DNA from: Lewinellaceae bacterium
GTDB taxonomy: Bacteria > Bacteroidota > Bacteroidia > Chitinophagales > Saprospiraceae
Reading direction: 5' to 3'
NCBI GenBank assembly: GCA_020636045.1
Contig: JACJYP010000006.1
Span: 62,001-126,000 of the forward strand
DNA length: 64,000 nucleotides
A model generated the notes under the pieces. The model made no database searches. It saw only the letters and a program-made list of their open reading frames with translations, and was not told where the DNA came from. A program made the translations under genes and the position numbers. How positions within the stretch are numbered: position 1 is the stretch's first letter; each line of letters starts with the position of its first letter. Shown here one piece after another: positions 46,001 through 54,756 of the stretch.

Positions 46001-47224
46001 GTGAACATTGCCGTCATCGGCGGAGGAGCCGCCGGATACTTTGCCGCCATTGCCTGTGCCGAGGCCAACCCCGCCTGCCGGGTAACGATCTTCGAGCGCG
46101 GCGCTGCCGTGCTGGAGAAAGTACGCATCAGCGGCGGCGGGCGCTGTAATGTCACCCACGCCTGCTTTGACGCGCATGAACTCGTGCGCCACTACCCGCG
46201 CGGCAGCCGCGAGTTGCTCGGCCCGTTTATGCAGTTCGGGCCGACCAATACGGTTGAGTGGTTCGAAAAACGCGGCGTGCAACTGAAAACCGAGGCCGAT
46301 GGCCGGATGTTTCCGGTCACCGACGATGCAAATACGATTGTCCGGTGCCTGCAAAATGCCGCTTTGAAGGCTGGCGTGGCGCTTCGCACCGGCGCACGTG
46401 TGGAGCGGCTCGTGCCCATGCCTGACGGAAAGTGGCAAACGTGGCTTACCCGTGCAGATGCGCCGCTGGTCTTTTCCAAAGTGATGGTGGCTACCGGCAG
46501 CAGCACATCCGTCTGGAATATGTTGCGCGACCTGGGGCATAGAATTGTCGATCCGGTGCCATCGCTTTTCACGTTCAACACAAAAGATACGCGTCTGCGC
46601 GATCTCTCCGGGATATCCGTCCAAAATGTACGCGCCCGGGTTCCGGAGGCCAGGCTCGAAGCGCAGGGGCCCCTGCTCGTCACGCATTGGGGGCTCAGCG
46701 GGCCTGCTATTTTGCGACTGTCGGCCTGGGGCGCACGGCAATTGCACAGCCGGGGCTATCGATTTTCGCTGGAGATCAATTTTGCCGGAGAACAGGAGGA
46801 ACAGGAAGTTGCTGCCGTTTTAAATGCTTTAAAAACCAATGCAGGGAAAAAATCGGTGCCGGCGCACGCGCAATTCGGGCTTCCGCTGCGCCTGTGGCAA
46901 CACCTCACCGCTGCTGCGGGTATTTCAGAGGGAACACGATGGGCCGATATGGATAAAAAAAGCATGGCTGCCCTTGTGCGGCAAATTGCTGCCGCGGCTT
47001 TTTCCATCGCCGGCAAAAGCACGTTCAAGGAAGAATTCGTCACGGCCGGCGGCGTGTCGCTCAAAGAGATCAATTTTAAAACCTTCGAAAGCAAAATACT
47101 GCCCAACCTGTATCTCGCCGGAGAGGTGCTCGATATCGACGCCATCACCGGCGGTTTCAATTTTCAGGCAGCCTGGACAGGGGGCTGGCTGGCCGGTCAT
47201 GCGATGGGAAAAATTGACGGCTGA
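46001..47224 (+). CDS. BaiN/HI0933-like NAD(P)/FAD-dependent oxidoreductase
   Basis: 407 residues from GTG 46001 (VNIAVIGGGAAGYFAA); the frame is open from 45821 but that upstream part is not like the family and covers the rhomboid promoter. GGGAAG binds FAD, RISGGGRCNVTH is the family hallmark, MFPVTDDANTIV follows, and the C-terminus has GGVSLKEINFKTFESK and FNFQAAWTGGWLAG. Members are flavoproteins of mostly unknown substrate, one characterised branch reduces bile acid intermediates. It converges with panC, 11 bases apart. Confidence 0.9.
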   Translation: MNIAVIGGGAAGYFAAIACAEANPACRVTIFERGAAVLEKVRISGGGRCNVTHACFDAHELVRHYPRGSRELLGPFMQFGPTNTVEWFEKRGVQLKTEADGRMFPVTDDANTIVRCLQNAALKAGVALRTGARVERLVPMPDGKWQTWLTRADAPLVFSKVMVATGSSTSVWNMLRDLGHRIVDPVPSLFTFNTKDTRLRDLSGISVQNVRARVPEARLEAQGPLLVTHWGLSGPAILRLSAWGARQLHSRGYRFSLEINFAGEQEEQEVAAVLNALKTNAGKKSVPAHAQFGLPLRLWQHLTAAAGISEGTRWADMDKKSMAALVRQIAAAAFSIAGKSTFKEEFVTAGGVSLKEINFKTFESKILPNLYLAGEVLDIDAITGGFNFQAAWTGGWLAGHAMGKIDG

Positions 47225-47235
47225 CAACCGGTCAT

Positions 47236-48084
47236 TCAGGACTTAAAGATAAGATTGTCGATCAGGCGCACTTCCTCAGCAAATGCCGCGGTACATGCCA
47301 CAACGAAATCGCTGTCTTGCCAGCGTTCTACAGGTTGCAGCGTGATGCCATCCACAATATCGAAGTATTCGGGCCTCAGGCCTGCTTCCGACAAGCGCGC
47401 TGTTGCCGAAGCCCGCACAGCCGTCGCCGCTTGCTCCGGAAAAGTTTCTTTCGCCCATACGAGTGTTTGATAGATCACCGGAGCAGCGGCACGCATCGCG
47501 GGGCTTAGCCGGACGTTGCGGCTCGACATTGCCAACCCGTCTGCTTCCCGGCGCGTGGGGCACATGACGAGTTCTACAGGCGAATGCAGTTGCGCGAGCA
47601 TATTGCGCACGATGGTGAGCTGCTGAAAATCCTTTTGCCCCATATACAAGCGGTGCGGCTGTACGATGTCGAGCAGGCGATTAACCACCGTTGCCATGCC
47701 TTTGAAGTGGCCCGGCCGGAATTCGCCTTCCATCACCTGGTCGAGTTGACCAAAATCGAGGTGTACGGTCAGATCGAGCCCTGGCGGATACACCTCTTCT
47801 ACCGGCGGGATAAAAAGGACATCGCAATCCACTCCTATCAACAGCGCCGCGTCTTTTTCAGGCGTGCGCGGGTATTTTTCCAGGTCTTTCGGGTCGTTGA
47901 ACTGCGTAGGATTGACAAAAATGCTGACCACTGCGCGGTCGCATTCCTTTTTCGCCATGCGCACCAGATCGAGGTGGCCGTCGTGCAGGGCGCCCATGGT
48001 GGGGGCGAAGCCGATGGATTTACCTGTGTTGCGTTCGCCGTTCAGCCATGCCTGCAGGTCGGCTGCTTTTTTGAAAATGAGCAT
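47236..48084 (-). CDS. panC: Pantothenate synthetase
   Basis: 282 residues from ATG 48084 (MLIFKKAADLQAWL), normal length; a frame to 48312 adds a non-family extension. PTMGALHDGHL is the HIGH-like nucleotide site, FVNPTQFN and YMGQKDFQQ bind pantoate, and SSRNVRLS is the KMSKS-like loop. It joins pantoate and beta-alanine using ATP in CoA synthesis. panB and panD are not nearby. Confidence 0.95.
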   Translation of the reverse strand: MLIFKKAADLQAWLNGERNTGKSIGFAPTMGALHDGHLDLVRMAKKECDRAVVSIFVNPTQFNDPKDLEKYPRTPEKDAALLIGVDCDVLFIPPVEEVYPPGLDLTVHLDFGQLDQVMEGEFRPGHFKGMATVVNRLLDIVQPHRLYMGQKDFQQLTIVRNMLAQLHSPVELVMCPTRREADGLAMSSRNVRLSPAMRAAAPVIYQTLVWAKETFPEQAATAVRASATARLSEAGLRPEYFDIVDGITLQPVERWQDSDFVVACTAAFAEEVRLIDNLIFKS

Positions 48085-48243
48085 GCGGGAGAAAGTTGGT
48101 TTGCAGCGACAAAGATTGGAATTCAAAATCAAAAAAACAGAAAGACAAAATAGTGCGACGCAGAAGGGCTTTTTCCGGTTTTTCGAAAAGGGGGATAGAT
48201 ATCCGTTCGCTTTTGCCGGAAAAACCGATTTTTGACAGAAATT

Positions 48244-50175
48244 ATGCGACAGAAAAAAAAATCTGCACCAGCCGGCCCGAAACCGGCAAGCGAAAGCCGG
48301 CCGGCGTATCATTTGTTGATCTGGCTGGCGCTGGCGGCCAACTCCCTGTTTTTGCTGCCCTGGTGTCTCGATTTTTACCTGGCGCCGCGCTTCTTTTTTC
48401 TCTCGGGAGCGCTGCTGCTGTCGCTTTACTTATTCCGCAATGATCTGCGCACTCACGGCGACTGGCGCATCCACGGCTTCGATCTGCTGTTGCTGGGTTG
48501 GTATGCCCTGAACCTGGCTTCCGTTGCCTGGGCATACAATATTTCTGAAGCGATTTTTTACAGCCAGAAGGTATGGCTGTTGTTTTTTACCTACTGGCTG
48601 ACGCGACAGGTGCTTTCCCGCGACCCCGCAGGTGTTCGGCAGGCGATCCGTCAGGCCGTTATCCTGCTGAGTTACGCCGCAGGAGGCATACTCATCGTAC
48701 AGATCGCGGCGGCATTTCTGCAATTCGGCTCTGACAACGAGCGCCTTTATGATTTTGCCAAAGGCGTTTCCGGCAACAAAAACCTGGCGTCCGGCTTCCT
48801 GTTTTTCCTGTTGATGCTGCACCTGCTGTTTTTGCAGGAGAAAGGCCCGCAGCAAAGCCGTGTCCATCATCGGTGGCTGGCGGCGGTGCTCGTTTTACTG
48901 ATCCTGCTGTTACAAACGCGCACCGTTTACCTGGCTCTAGCAGTCGGCGCCCTGTGTTATGTCGCGCTGCGCGCGTGGGTGAATCCGCCGTTCAGACCGG
49001 TGTTGTTTAAACGCATTTTGCCTGTGGCTATCGCACTCATGGCACTGGTCGCCACAGGCGTAGCAATAAAAGGTCGTGGCAATTCGCTCGCCGAACGTCT
49101 GAATCCTGCCACCTATCTTGACAGCCAGACGGCCAACGAGCGTCGTTTTATATGGTATAAAACCGACGTGCTCAACGAAGACCACTACTGGTGGGGTGTA
49201 GGTAACGGCAGTTGGAAGATATGGTTCCCTTCCAAAAGCATAGAGGGTGGATACCGCCTTCAAAGTTATAATGTTGTATTCACCCGCGTGCACAACGATT
49301 ACCTGGAAGTGCGCGCCGAACTGGGCATGATCGGCGCCGTCTTGTTTTGCCTCTTGTTCGGTGCGGCATTTATATCGGCTTTTAAAAGTTTGAGTCGACA
49401 GGAAGCCGAATCGCAGGAACGGCACGACCTGATCGTATGGACGACGGCTTTGGCAGGCTACTGTGTGATCCAGTTTTTCGACTTTCCGCGCGAGCGGATC
49501 GAGTTTCAGGCACTGCTGGCGATCATACTTGCACACATCGCCTTTCTAAGCCGGGGCTGGTGGGCGCGACTGCCCGGCCTGACGATACCTGTCGCTGCGC
49601 GGTCTTTGTGTATGGCTGTTGCCGCATTGCTGCTGGTGTTCAATGCAATCGTGGGCTGGTACCGCATTCGCGGAGAAATGCACAATGTCAAACTCATGCG
49701 CGGGTTTGAAAAAGGGAACTACCGCCAGGTGCTGGAAGAAGCCCGCAAGGCGCAAAATCCCTTTTACGAGTACAACGAAGTAGTGCTGCCGCTCAGTTGG
49801 TACGAGGGCGTCGCATACTATCAGATGGAGCAGATCGACCGGTCGGTAGAGGCTTTTTCGCGGGCATACCGGCTAAATCCCTGGAGTTTTCAGGTGATCA
49901 ATAATTACGCTTCGGCCCTGGTGCGGGCGGGGAAATACGAAGAGGCCATAACACTATACGAGCAGGCCCTGGCGATCAATCCACGCTTCGAAGACGGCAA
50001 ATTCAACATTGCCTATGCCTGCGTTCAGTTGAAAAATTACGGGAAAGCTTTGGAATGGCTCGATCAGGTGGATACCCGGGCCATATCTGACGATGAGGAG
50101 GCGCATCAGCGCAGTGCCGCTTTGCGCAAGCGCGTCGAAGAAACCCGTCGGGCAATAGAAGAGAAAATGGAGTAA
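48244..50175 (+). CDS. O-antigen ligase family membrane protein with C-terminal TPRs
   Basis: 643 residues (an ATG at 48232 adds four). About 11 hydrophobic helices up to residue 480, with the large periplasmic loop (about 300-380) holding VHNDYLEVRAELGMIG, the Wzy_C-type signature with its conserved His. Three TPR units follow (RSVEAFSRAYRLNP, EEAITLYEQALAINP, ALEWLDQV). Such proteins transfer or polymerise glycans on lipid-linked carriers; TPR-tailed versions are common in Bacteroidota. It starts 159 bases from divergent panC. Confidence 0.88.
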   Translation: MRQKKKSAPAGPKPASESRPAYHLLIWLALAANSLFLLPWCLDFYLAPRFFFLSGALLLSLYLFRNDLRTHGDWRIHGFDLLLLGWYALNLASVAWAYNISEAIFYSQKVWLLFFTYWLTRQVLSRDPAGVRQAIRQAVILLSYAAGGILIVQIAAAFLQFGSDNERLYDFAKGVSGNKNLASGFLFFLLMLHLLFLQEKGPQQSRVHHRWLAAVLVLLILLLQTRTVYLALAVGALCYVALRAWVNPPFRPVLFKRILPVAIALMALVATGVAIKGRGNSLAERLNPATYLDSQTANERRFIWYKTDVLNEDHYWWGVGNGSWKIWFPSKSIEGGYRLQSYNVVFTRVHNDYLEVRAELGMIGAVLFCLLFGAAFISAFKSLSRQEAESQERHDLIVWTTALAGYCVIQFFDFPRERIEFQALLAIILAHIAFLSRGWWARLPGLTIPVAARSLCMAVAALLLVFNAIVGWYRIRGEMHNVKLMRGFEKGNYRQVLEEARKAQNPFYEYNEVVLPLSWYEGVAYYQMEQIDRSVEAFSRAYRLNPWSFQVINNYASALVRAGKYEEAITLYEQALAINPRFEDGKFNIAYACVQLKNYGKALEWLDQVDTRAISDDEEAHQRSAALRKRVEETRRAIEEKME

Positions 50176-50300
50176 GGCCTTGCCAAACAAAAGGATGTTT
50201 TTCCCAACCTTCCTACCTTGCGGCTGTTTCAGGTTCAATGTTTTCAATTTTTTTTGAAAACAGATATCCCGAACCATCAATCCGCAACAGCCTCTGATCA

Positions 50301-51269
50301 ATGTCTCTGGAAGCCATAAAAAAACCGATTGCTGCTGAATTGGATGTATTTGAGCAACGCTTCCGCGACGCCATGCGCAGCCATGTGCCGCTGCTCGACA
50401 AGATCACCTGGTATATCGTACAGCGAAAAGGAAAACAACTGAGGCCCATGCTCGTGTTGCTGAGCGCCCGGCTTTTCGCGCCGATCAACGAAGGTTCCTA
50501 TACGGCGGCTTCGCTGGTGGAACTACTTCACACCGCCACGCTGGTGCACGACGATGTGGTGGACGATTCCAACGAACGCCGGGGTTTTTTTTCCATCAAT
50601 GCGCTCTGGAAAAACAAAGTGGCTGTGCTGGTGGGCGACTTCCTGCTGTCACAGGGCCTGCTGCTGTCGGTAAAAAACGGGCAGTACCGGATGCTGGAGA
50701 TCGTCAGCCGCGCCGTCAAGGAAATGGCGGAAGGCGAGTTGCTGCAAATGGAAAAGGCCCGCCGGCTCGATATCAAGGAGGAGATATACCACGAGATCAT
50801 CCGCCAGAAAACGGCTTCGCTGATCGCGGCCGCCTGCTGCGTCGGCGCTTCCAGCACGGCTGCCGACGAAGATACCATACAAATGATGTGGCTGTTCGGC
50901 GAAAAAGCAGGTATGGCATTCCAGATCCGCGACGACCTGTTCGATTTCGGCACCGAAGATGTGGGCAAACCGCTCGGGATCGATATCAAGGAAAAAAAGA
51001 TGACCCTGCCCCTGATCTACACCCTGGCCCATGCCGACCGGCCTACCCGCCGTCAGATCATGAACATCGTCAGGAATGAAAGCCACAAAACCGATCGCGT
51101 AGCGGAAGTCATCGCGCTGGTACGGCAAAGCGGCGGGATCGAATATGCGCAGGAGGCCATGTATCGCTATCGTCAGGAAGCCTTCGACCTGCTTGCCAAT
51201 GCACCTGAAAGCCCGGCGCGGCAGGCACTTCACGACCTTTTGACATTCGTCACCGAACGCAAACGGTGA
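50301..51269 (+). CDS. Polyprenyl diphosphate synthase (trans, long chain)
   Basis: 322 residues. First Asp-rich motif in LVHDDVVDDSNERRG, second in FQIRDDLFDFG, with KTASLIAAAC between them and GKPLGIDIKEKKMTLPLI after. It elongates allylic diphosphates with isopentenyl diphosphate; the length suggests a 35- to 45-carbon product for menaquinone side chains. The residues before the first motif that set chain length (LLHTATL) are small, in line with a long product. Its stop is two bases from that of the convergent neighbour. Confidence 0.93.
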   Translation: MSLEAIKKPIAAELDVFEQRFRDAMRSHVPLLDKITWYIVQRKGKQLRPMLVLLSARLFAPINEGSYTAASLVELLHTATLVHDDVVDDSNERRGFFSINALWKNKVAVLVGDFLLSQGLLLSVKNGQYRMLEIVSRAVKEMAEGELLQMEKARRLDIKEEIYHEIIRQKTASLIAAACCVGASSTAADEDTIQMMWLFGEKAGMAFQIRDDLFDFGTEDVGKPLGIDIKEKKMTLPLIYTLAHADRPTRRQIMNIVRNESHKTDRVAEVIALVRQSGGIEYAQEAMYRYRQEAFDLLANAPESPARQALHDLLTFVTERKR

Positions 51270-51271
51270 TC

Positions 51272-51904
51272 TTACATGCGTGGAGAGCCGTTGAAAACAG
51301 TCAGAAAGATCAATGCCATTTTCATGGAGAGCGATACCGATTCGTCGAGCGAATCTTCAATGGCCCAATCCCGCGGGTCGCGTTCTGTCAGGGTGTACAT
51401 GTAAAATTTGCCGCGGCTGGGATCGTCGACCAGCCATTCGTCGAACTGGTTGGTCCAGCGGCTTCTGAGGTTGAGCGCGATCGAGTTGTCCGTCACCCGC
51501 CATTCGTTGTAATCATTGGGCCAGGCGGTGCGGATGGAAATGATATTTCCGCTGTAACTGCGCAGCTCCCATTGTGAAGGGTCGTCTTTCCACTTTTGTT
51601 TGATAGTGCCGCGTTCCCCGCCGATCTCGTAATCCCATTCGGAAAAATCGTCGCGCATATTCAGCCAACGGAGTTTTAGTTCGCCGAGCAATTCTTCCTG
51701 CGGCCCTTCCTCGTCGTCTTCGCCCACATCGATGCTGTCCTGCGGCATGACCGCATAAATTTCCCATTCCACAAACGAATCGCTCCAGCGCGAACTGACG
51801 GTCGACAGCGATTGGGCCGGGAGTAAACCCGCCAGCAGGCAACAGCAGGCCAGCAGGACGTAAGGGCGGTTGAGTAAGATATCAAGCGGGCGATCAATGT
51901 TCAT
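51272..51904 (-). CDS. Secreted protein with W-x(5-7)-W repeats, unknown function
   Basis: 210 residues. Hydrophobic signal at about 15-31 (VLLACCCLLAGLLPAQ). The rest is made of at least five units of about 25-30 residues sharing the pattern (R/K/A)W-x-(D/N)-x3-(E/Q)W: RWSDSFVEW, NMRDDFSEW, KWKDDPSQW, AWPNDYNEW and RWTNQFDEW. A Glu/Asp-rich insert follows the first unit. A repeated beta-strand structure is likely. No family is recognised. It lies downstream of the DUF3127 gene beyond a long hairpin. Confidence 0.7.
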   Translation of the reverse strand: MNIDRPLDILLNRPYVLLACCCLLAGLLPAQSLSTVSSRWSDSFVEWEIYAVMPQDSIDVGEDDEEGPQEELLGELKLRWLNMRDDFSEWDYEIGGERGTIKQKWKDDPSQWELRSYSGNIISIRTAWPNDYNEWRVTDNSIALNLRSRWTNQFDEWLVDDPSRGKFYMYTLTERDPRDWAIEDSLDESVSLSMKMALIFLTVFNGSPRM

Positions 51905-51950
51905 ATTTCACTTCTTTCAGGTAAACAGCGCACACAAGTGCACTGATATT

Positions 51951-52030
51951 GCCCGGCGGCGGGTGCATTCCGGTTTTCACGGACTGTAATTTTGGAATTT
52001 GATTACATCGGAATGCACCCTGAGCCGGGC
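51951..52030. repeat. Long imperfect inverted repeat
   Basis: GCCCGGC (51951-51957) pairs with GCCGGGC (52024-52030), and GGGTGCATTCCG (51961-51972) with CGGAATGCACCC (52009-52020), leaving a 3-base bulge on each side and a 36-base A/T-rich loop. There is no T-run after it, so it is not a standard terminator. It fills the gap between two minus-strand genes. Confidence 0.75.
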
Positions 52031-52036
52031 CTGAAG

Positions 52037-52417
52037 TCAGAACGGCAGGTCGTCCATATTGTCCGAAGCCGGTGGCGCATCCGTATAGTTGGGAAACGGA
52101 TCGGCAGGAAAATTCTCGCCGGCGGGTGCTTGTGTCTGCCCCTCCTCGCCACCGGCACGTTCTATGCGCCAGGCGTTGAGGTTGGTCAGGTACTTGCCGT
52201 TCCATTCGCGGCCGCGCAGATCGAACGACACTTTCACACGGTCGCCTTCCTGGTATGTATCGAGCAGGGAACAGCGTTCCTGAACAGCCTGGAACTTGAC
52301 CAGTTGCGGATAGTTGCCGTCGGGCACTTCAAGCACGAATTCGCGCGCGGAAAAACTTGCGGATTTTTGTTCGGTCGGAAAAATGCGGTGCAGTTTGCCT
52401 TCTACTTCAAAAGCCAT
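52037..52417 (-). CDS. DUF3127 protein, OB-fold-like with SSB-type tail
   Basis: 126 residues. The N-terminal 85 residues form the DUF3127 domain (MAFEVEGKLHRIFPTEQKS, GREWNGKYLTNLNAW), predicted to be OB-fold. The tail is Pro/Gly-rich and ends DNMDDLPF, like the DDIPF tip by which SSB recruits partner proteins. It starts one base before the stop of the upstream peptide-binding gene, so the pair is cotranscribed. Confidence 0.85.
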   Translation of the reverse strand: MAFEVEGKLHRIFPTEQKSASFSAREFVLEVPDGNYPQLVKFQAVQERCSLLDTYQEGDRVKVSFDLRGREWNGKYLTNLNAWRIERAGGEEGQTQAPAGENFPADPFPNYTDAPPASDNMDDLPF

Positions 52418-52418
52418 A

Positions 52419-54212
52419 TTATTGCTTGGGTTTGAGTTTAAACATTTGCTCGTAATAGCCCGGGCGGTTGGCCGTGAGCATATAATCGAATCTGTTGGAC
52501 ACCACCACCCGCTGCAGGGCAGCGTAAAGGTAAATCTCCGGAACTTCTTCGTGGATGATCTCCTGGGCTTTTACGTACAGCGCGCCTCTGGTTGCCTCAT
52601 CTTCCGTGGTGCGGATCGCAACGATCACGCTGTCGGCCTTGGAAAAGCCCGTTCGGTTGTCGCCGTTGGGGGCCATGCTGGCGGAGTGAAAGGACTGGTA
52701 CATTTCGACCAGTCCGGGGTCGAGCGCTGCGCCGTAAATGGCGGTCTCGAATTTGCCCTCTCCCGTGTCGTTGCGCAGGCGTTCGATGTCGACACCTACG
52801 ACGTTGATCCTGATACCGGCGCGCCGTGCGTTTTCCTCCAGGCTCAGACAGGTGAGTTCATGTACTTTTGCTTTGGTACCGGCGATCAGTTCCAGCACGA
52901 GGTCGGTCTTTTTCCCGTTCAGCACTTTATCCACAATGCCGTTGCCGTCGGTGTCTTTCCAGCCGGCTTCTGCCAGCAGGGCTTTGGCCTTATCGATGTT
53001 ATAGTCATACAGGGGGATATCTTTCGCATAAAATGATTTGGCCGGGTTGACCGGTCCGACGATGCGCTGGGCCAGCCCCTGCATGACGTCTTTAATCAAA
53101 TAGTCGTAGTCCACAATGTGAGCCAGCGCCTGACGGACGCGTTTGTCGGCGAGTTTGGGATTGCGCAGATTCATCGCCCAGCGGGTGTATTGCGTGGCGC
53201 CGTATGCGAGGAAGTCGAACTTGTCCTGCAACGAGGGGTCCGCTTTCATCTCGATAAATTTTGAAGGCGGCATATTGGCTGCTACGTCGATGGCGCCGGT
53301 TTTCAGCAGGTTCTCCGTAGCGGCGGCATCCACCACAATTTTATACACCAGTTTTGACGGATACGCTGCCAGCAGCGGGTTTTTATCCACTACGGCATCG
53401 CCCCACCAGTCCTCTTTTTTGACCAGCACCGTTCCCTGGTCACCGTCGGTACTTTCAAGGCGGTAGGCGCCGCTGCCGGACACGAATTTCTTGTCGTTGA
53501 CGTATTTGGCTTCCTGAAACTCTTTTGCAAAAGCCTGCGCTTTGGGGTTGTTCCTGATCTCATCCGCCTTGGAAGGATCCAGAAAATCGGACAGGGGGAT
53601 ATTGCCCAGGTCGTTATTGGGATCGTAGTTATAGGCCGGGTAGATCGGAATACCGCACATGCTTTCTACCATGAGCATGTAATACTGACTGAAATAGGCC
53701 GTGAATTTTTTTGGATTGGCCGGGTCGACGTCCAGGCCTTTCAGGTATTCGAAATAGCCGCGATAGACATCGGTGGGCAGGCCCGGATGAAAAATGATCT
53801 TTAGCACGAACGCCATGTCATGGCCGGTGACGGGGCTGCCGTTATCCCATTGGGCTTCGTCGAGTATTTCAAAGTCGTAGGCAAGTTGGCCGGCGTGGGG
53901 CCCGTCCTTTACTTCCCTCTTTACAGGCATCTTTTTCAGGATCAGGGGCTTCAGTTCCAGCGTCTCCGGGTCGAGCTCGGCCAGCGTATTGAAGATGCGT
54001 ACTGCAACATAACGCGAGTAGCCGGTAGAGGGCAAGTAGGGGTTGAGGGTGTTGGCTGCGCCATCCATCCGAATGGTAACGGTGCCGCCGGTCAGCGCGG
54101 CATCGGAGCCGGACGAAGTCTTGGGGTCGTTTTTACACGAGCTGCCATGAAACAGCAAAAGCGCCAGGACAGCAAGCAGCCGCCCGCCAGCGCGGAGGGG
54201 AGTGTTTTTCAT
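52419..54212 (-). CDS. Extracellular solute-binding lipoprotein, family 5 (peptide/nickel type)
   Basis: 597 residues. Lipoprotein signal (FHGSSC, Cys near residue 26). The SBP_bac_5 fold is shown by GGTVTIRMDGAANTLNPYL, FEILDEAQWDNGSPVTGHD, KRVRQALAHIVDYDYLI, and DKAKALLAEAGWKDTDGNG. It would bind peptides or other ligands for ABC import, but no permease or ATPase gene is in the window. Cotranscribed with the DUF3127 gene. Confidence 0.9.
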   Translation of the reverse strand: MKNTPLRAGGRLLAVLALLLFHGSSCKNDPKTSSGSDAALTGGTVTIRMDGAANTLNPYLPSTGYSRYVAVRIFNTLAELDPETLELKPLILKKMPVKREVKDGPHAGQLAYDFEILDEAQWDNGSPVTGHDMAFVLKIIFHPGLPTDVYRGYFEYLKGLDVDPANPKKFTAYFSQYYMLMVESMCGIPIYPAYNYDPNNDLGNIPLSDFLDPSKADEIRNNPKAQAFAKEFQEAKYVNDKKFVSGSGAYRLESTDGDQGTVLVKKEDWWGDAVVDKNPLLAAYPSKLVYKIVVDAAATENLLKTGAIDVAANMPPSKFIEMKADPSLQDKFDFLAYGATQYTRWAMNLRNPKLADKRVRQALAHIVDYDYLIKDVMQGLAQRIVGPVNPAKSFYAKDIPLYDYNIDKAKALLAEAGWKDTDGNGIVDKVLNGKKTDLVLELIAGTKAKVHELTCLSLEENARRAGIRINVVGVDIERLRNDTGEGKFETAIYGAALDPGLVEMYQSFHSASMAPNGDNRTGFSKADSVIVAIRTTEDEATRGALYVKAQEIIHEEVPEIYLYAALQRVVVSNRFDYMLTANRPGYYEQMFKLKPKQ

Positions 54213-54299
54213 GAAACAAAAATTGAGATTGTTCAGTAAAGATTACAGGTCCGGGTGAAAACGATGTAAAAGTAAACGGAATTTCCGTTTTCTGGTAAT

Positions 54300-54710
54300 T
54301 TACAGGAAGCGGTGTCGCCACTCCGGACGGGGCATCATGCATGCTTCGCGCTTGCCAAACCAGCGGTAACGATTCCGCGCGATCCAGTTGTAAATAGCAT
54401 TGCGCAACGCACGTGGTACAACATAAAAAATGCTCAGGAGCGACCACCATCCACCCAGGCGCCGGCATATCTCCAGCGCCGCGTCGGAACGCGTAAAAAG
54501 ACGATCGCCGTCGACCAGCACCACGGTATCGAACTGCCCGGACAATAGCCCGTGCGCCCGCAACAAGGCTTCGCCGGTGGGGGATTGCAATGCTGCAAAA
54601 TAGAAAATGCCTTTCGGGTCGTGGTCCAAAACCCACTGCACGGAAGCGTTGCACAGATTGCAAACCCCGTCGAACAGGAGTACCGGATATTTAATGTCTG
54701 TGTTCGTCAA
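54300..54710 (-). CDS. DCC1-like thiol-disulfide oxidoreductase (DUF393)
   Basis: 136 residues. LLFDGVCNLCNASVQWVL carries the DxxCxxC motif of the family, a thioredoxin-like fold. IYNWIARNRYRWFGKRE at the C-terminus is also typical. Targets unknown. It lies downstream of no obvious partner and diverges from the antiporter gene, 46 bases apart. Confidence 0.9.
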   Translation of the reverse strand: MTNTDIKYPVLLFDGVCNLCNASVQWVLDHDPKGIFYFAALQSPTGEALLRAHGLLSGQFDTVVLVDGDRLFTRSDAALEICRRLGGWWSLLSIFYVVPRALRNAIYNWIARNRYRWFGKREACMMPRPEWRHRFL

Positions 54711-54756
54711 TTTTTTTCCTTTTTTGCACCTTGAAAAAGGGCTTTTCCGTCACTGT

